DNA of 7,333 bases from an uncultured Acetatifactor sp. GTDB lineage: Bacteria > Bacillota > Clostridia > Lachnospirales > Lachnospiraceae. The notes beneath the pieces are model-generated. The model had not been told where the DNA came from. It worked only from the letters and a program-made list of their open reading frames with translations, and did no database searches. How positions within the stretch are numbered: the first letter of the stretch is position 1; each line of letters begins with the position of its first letter. Position numbers and translations under genes: made by a program. The DNA lies in assembly GCA_947626405.1 (NCBI GenBank), contig CANQSE010000096.1, forward strand, positions 1 to 7,333, in the 5' to 3' direction. Positions 5,938-7,333 of the stretch are shown piece after piece.

Positions 5938-7161
5938 ATGGGACTGAACAAGAAATCTGTTGACGACATCAACGCAAAGGGAAAGAGAGTCCTGGTAAGA
6001 TGCGACTTCAATGTTCCCTTAAAAAACGGCGAGATAACTGACGAGACACGTATCGTTGCGGCGCTGCCCACAATCAAGAAGCTTTTAAACGACGGCGGAA
6101 AGGTTATTCTCTGCTCCCACCTTGGAAAGGTTAAGAACGGACCCAACGAGGGAGAGTCACTTGCGCCCGTTGCAAAGAGACTGTCCGAGAAGCTTGGCAG
6201 GGAAGTCGTGTTTGTAAGCGACTACAATGTGACCGGAGAGGCGGCTAAAAAGGCTGTTGACGCCATGAAGGAAGGAGATGTGGTACTCCTTCAGAATACC
6301 CGTTTCCGCGGCAGCGAGGAGACGAAAAACGGCGAGCAGTTCAGCAAGGAGCTGGCTGATCTGGCTGATCTTTACGTATGCGACGCGTTCGGATCTTCAC
6401 ACAGGGCGCATGCGTCCGTGGAGGGCGTCACAAAATTCATTACCGCAAAGGGCGGAGAGAATGTTGTGGGTTATCTGATGCAGAAGGAGATCAATTTCCT
6501 CGGAAACGCCGTGGAAAATCCTGTAAGACCCTTCGTTGCCATCCTTGGCGGAGCAAAGGTTGCAGACAAGCTCAACGTTATCTCCAATCTTCTTGAGAAA
6601 TGCGATACGCTTATTATCGGCGGCGGAATGGCATATACCTTTTTGAAGGCCCAGGGCATGGAAGTTGGTAATTCGCTTGTGGACGACGAAAAGATCGATT
6701 ACTGCAGGGAAATGATGGAAAAGGCAAAGAAGCTTGGGAAAAAGATGCTGCTTCCAATCGACACTACGATAGCGAAGTCTTTCCCGGATCCTATCGACGG
6801 ACCTGTGGAGGTTTCCTATGTGGATGTAGATAAGATCCCCTCCGATATGGAAGGCCTTGACATCGGACCTAAGACGCGCGAGCTTTTTGCGGATGCGGTA
6901 AAGAGCGCAAAGACGGTTGTCTGGAACGGACCTATGGGAGTATTTGAGAATCCTACTCTGGCAGCGGGAACCATCGCCGTTGCAAAGGCTCTTGCAGATA
7001 CTGATGCCACAACGATCATCGGCGGCGGCGATTCCGCGGCGGCTGTGAACCAGCTTGGATTCGGCGACAAGATGAGCCACATTTCCACCGGCGGCGGAGC
7101 TTCTCTCGAGTTTTTGGAGGGCAAGACGCTTCCCGGCGTTGCGGCGGCCGACGACAAGTAA
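5938..7161 (+). CDS. pgk: Phosphoglycerate kinase
   Basis: The enzyme transfers phosphate from 1,3-bisphosphoglycerate to ADP, the first ATP-yielding step after GAPDH. The 407 residues are close to the usual 390–400. The N-terminal substrate domain shows [12 protein letters not shown] (17–28), SHLGKVK (60–66), [14 protein letters not shown] (119–132) and [12 protein letters not shown] (149–160). The C-terminal nucleotide domain shows GGAKVADK (204–211, Lys207), [13 protein letters not shown] (228–240), [11 protein letters not shown] (327–337), GGGDSAAAV (362–370) and [14 protein letters not shown] (383–396). I chose ATG 5938 because GAGG sits 6 bases upstream and the family begins there. The frame stays open back to 5806, but that 44-codon extension would translate through the gap terminator and lacks a ribosome site. 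tpiA starts 48 bases downstream with no terminator between, so the two are probably one transcript. Confidence 0.97.
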   Translation: MGLNKKSVDDINAKGKRVLVRCDFNVPLKNGEITDETRIVAALPTIKKLLNDGGKVILCSHLGKVKNGPNEGESLAPVAKRLSEKLGREVVFVSDYNVTGEAAKKAVDAMKEGDVVLLQNTRFRGSEETKNGEQFSKELADLADLYVCDAFGSSHRAHASVEGVTKFITAKGGENVVGYLMQKEINFLGNAVENPVRPFVAILGGAKVADKLNVISNLLEKCDTLIIGGGMAYTFLKAQGMEVGNSLVDDEKIDYCREMMEKAKKLGKKMLLPIDTTIAKSFPDPIDGPVEVSYVDVDKIPSDMEGLDIGPKTRELFADAVKSAKTVVWNGPMGVFENPTLAAGTIAVAKALADTDATTIIGGGDSAAAVNQLGFGDKMSHISTGGGASLEFLEGKTLPGVAAADDK

Positions 7162-7209
7162 GAAGCATGCAAAAAGACTGCATTAATAAAACGAAATGAG
7201 GAAAAAACA

Positions 7210-7333
7210 ATGGCAAGAAAGAAAATCATAGCCGGAAACTGGAAGATGAATATGACCCCCAGCCAGGCTGTAGAGCTTATCAATACGCTTAAGCCTCTTG
7301 TAAAAAACGACGATGTTGACGTTGTTTTCTGTG
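7210..7333 (+). CDS. tpiA: Triosephosphate isomerase, N-terminal part (cut by window end)
   Basis: The enzyme interconverts dihydroxyacetone phosphate and glyceraldehyde 3-phosphate. Only the first 41 codons are present. AGNWKMN (residues 8–14) contains the substrate-binding Asn10 and Lys12 at the end of the first beta strand. VDVVFC at 36–41 begins the second strand. GAGGA (7198–7202) lies 7 bases before the ATG. It follows pgk closely, as in many Firmicute glycolytic operons. The catalytic His and Glu lie beyond the window. Confidence 0.95.
   Translation, partial: MARKKIIAGNWKMNMTPSQAVELINTLKPLVKNDDVDVVFC

Noticed and set aside
6397..7080. 227-codon open frame on the minus strand
   Set aside because: It is antisense to pgk and looks like a shadow of pgk codon use, with no family motifs.

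Overview
The window is housekeeping DNA from a low-to-moderate GC Firmicute, most likely a clostridial gut-type bacterium of or near Lachnospiraceae. This is inferred from three things: the NifS/IscS–NifU/IscU–MnmA gene order, the gap–pgk–tpiA glycolytic block, and strong AGGAGG-type ribosome binding sites with Firmicute-like sigma-A promoters. No mobile element, CRISPR array, rRNA or tRNA was seen.

Left block (1–3070, plus strand). An AT-rich 247-base leader carries a very good promoter (TTGACA, 17-base spacer, extended -10 TATATT). It drives a group I cysteine desulfurase, an IscU-type Fe-S scaffold and the tRNA 2-thiouridine synthase gene mnmA. Together these would move sulfur from cysteine to Fe-S clusters and to the wobble uridine of tRNAs. 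mnmA is broken. The frame shifts just after the catalytic PCxxCN motif, and comparison with the family suggests about 17 bases are missing there rather than one base inserted. An imperfect hairpin with a T7 tract ends this block.

Middle (3071–4509). A 174-residue protein of unknown function, with what looks like two beta-rich halves, lies on the plus strand. It converges on a minus-strand PHP-family phosphoesterase of the HisJ/HisK histidinol-phosphatase type. A GC-rich hairpin lies between their 3' ends. The 269-base divergent region 4510–4778 holds a candidate promoter for each neighbour, a GC-rich structured leader for the PHP gene, and a small perfect hairpin in the gap leader.

Right block (4665–7333, plus strand). 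Here are gap (NAD-type GAPDH), pgk and the first 41 codons of tpiA, which catalyse consecutive steps of lower glycolysis. A very strong terminator separates gap from pgk, so pgk–tpiA need either their own promoter or readthrough.

I do not see a novel multi-gene system. The observations most worth following are the mnmA lesion, the uncharacterised 174-residue protein, and a 16-base repeat with a preceding hairpin shared by the nifU and pgk leaders.
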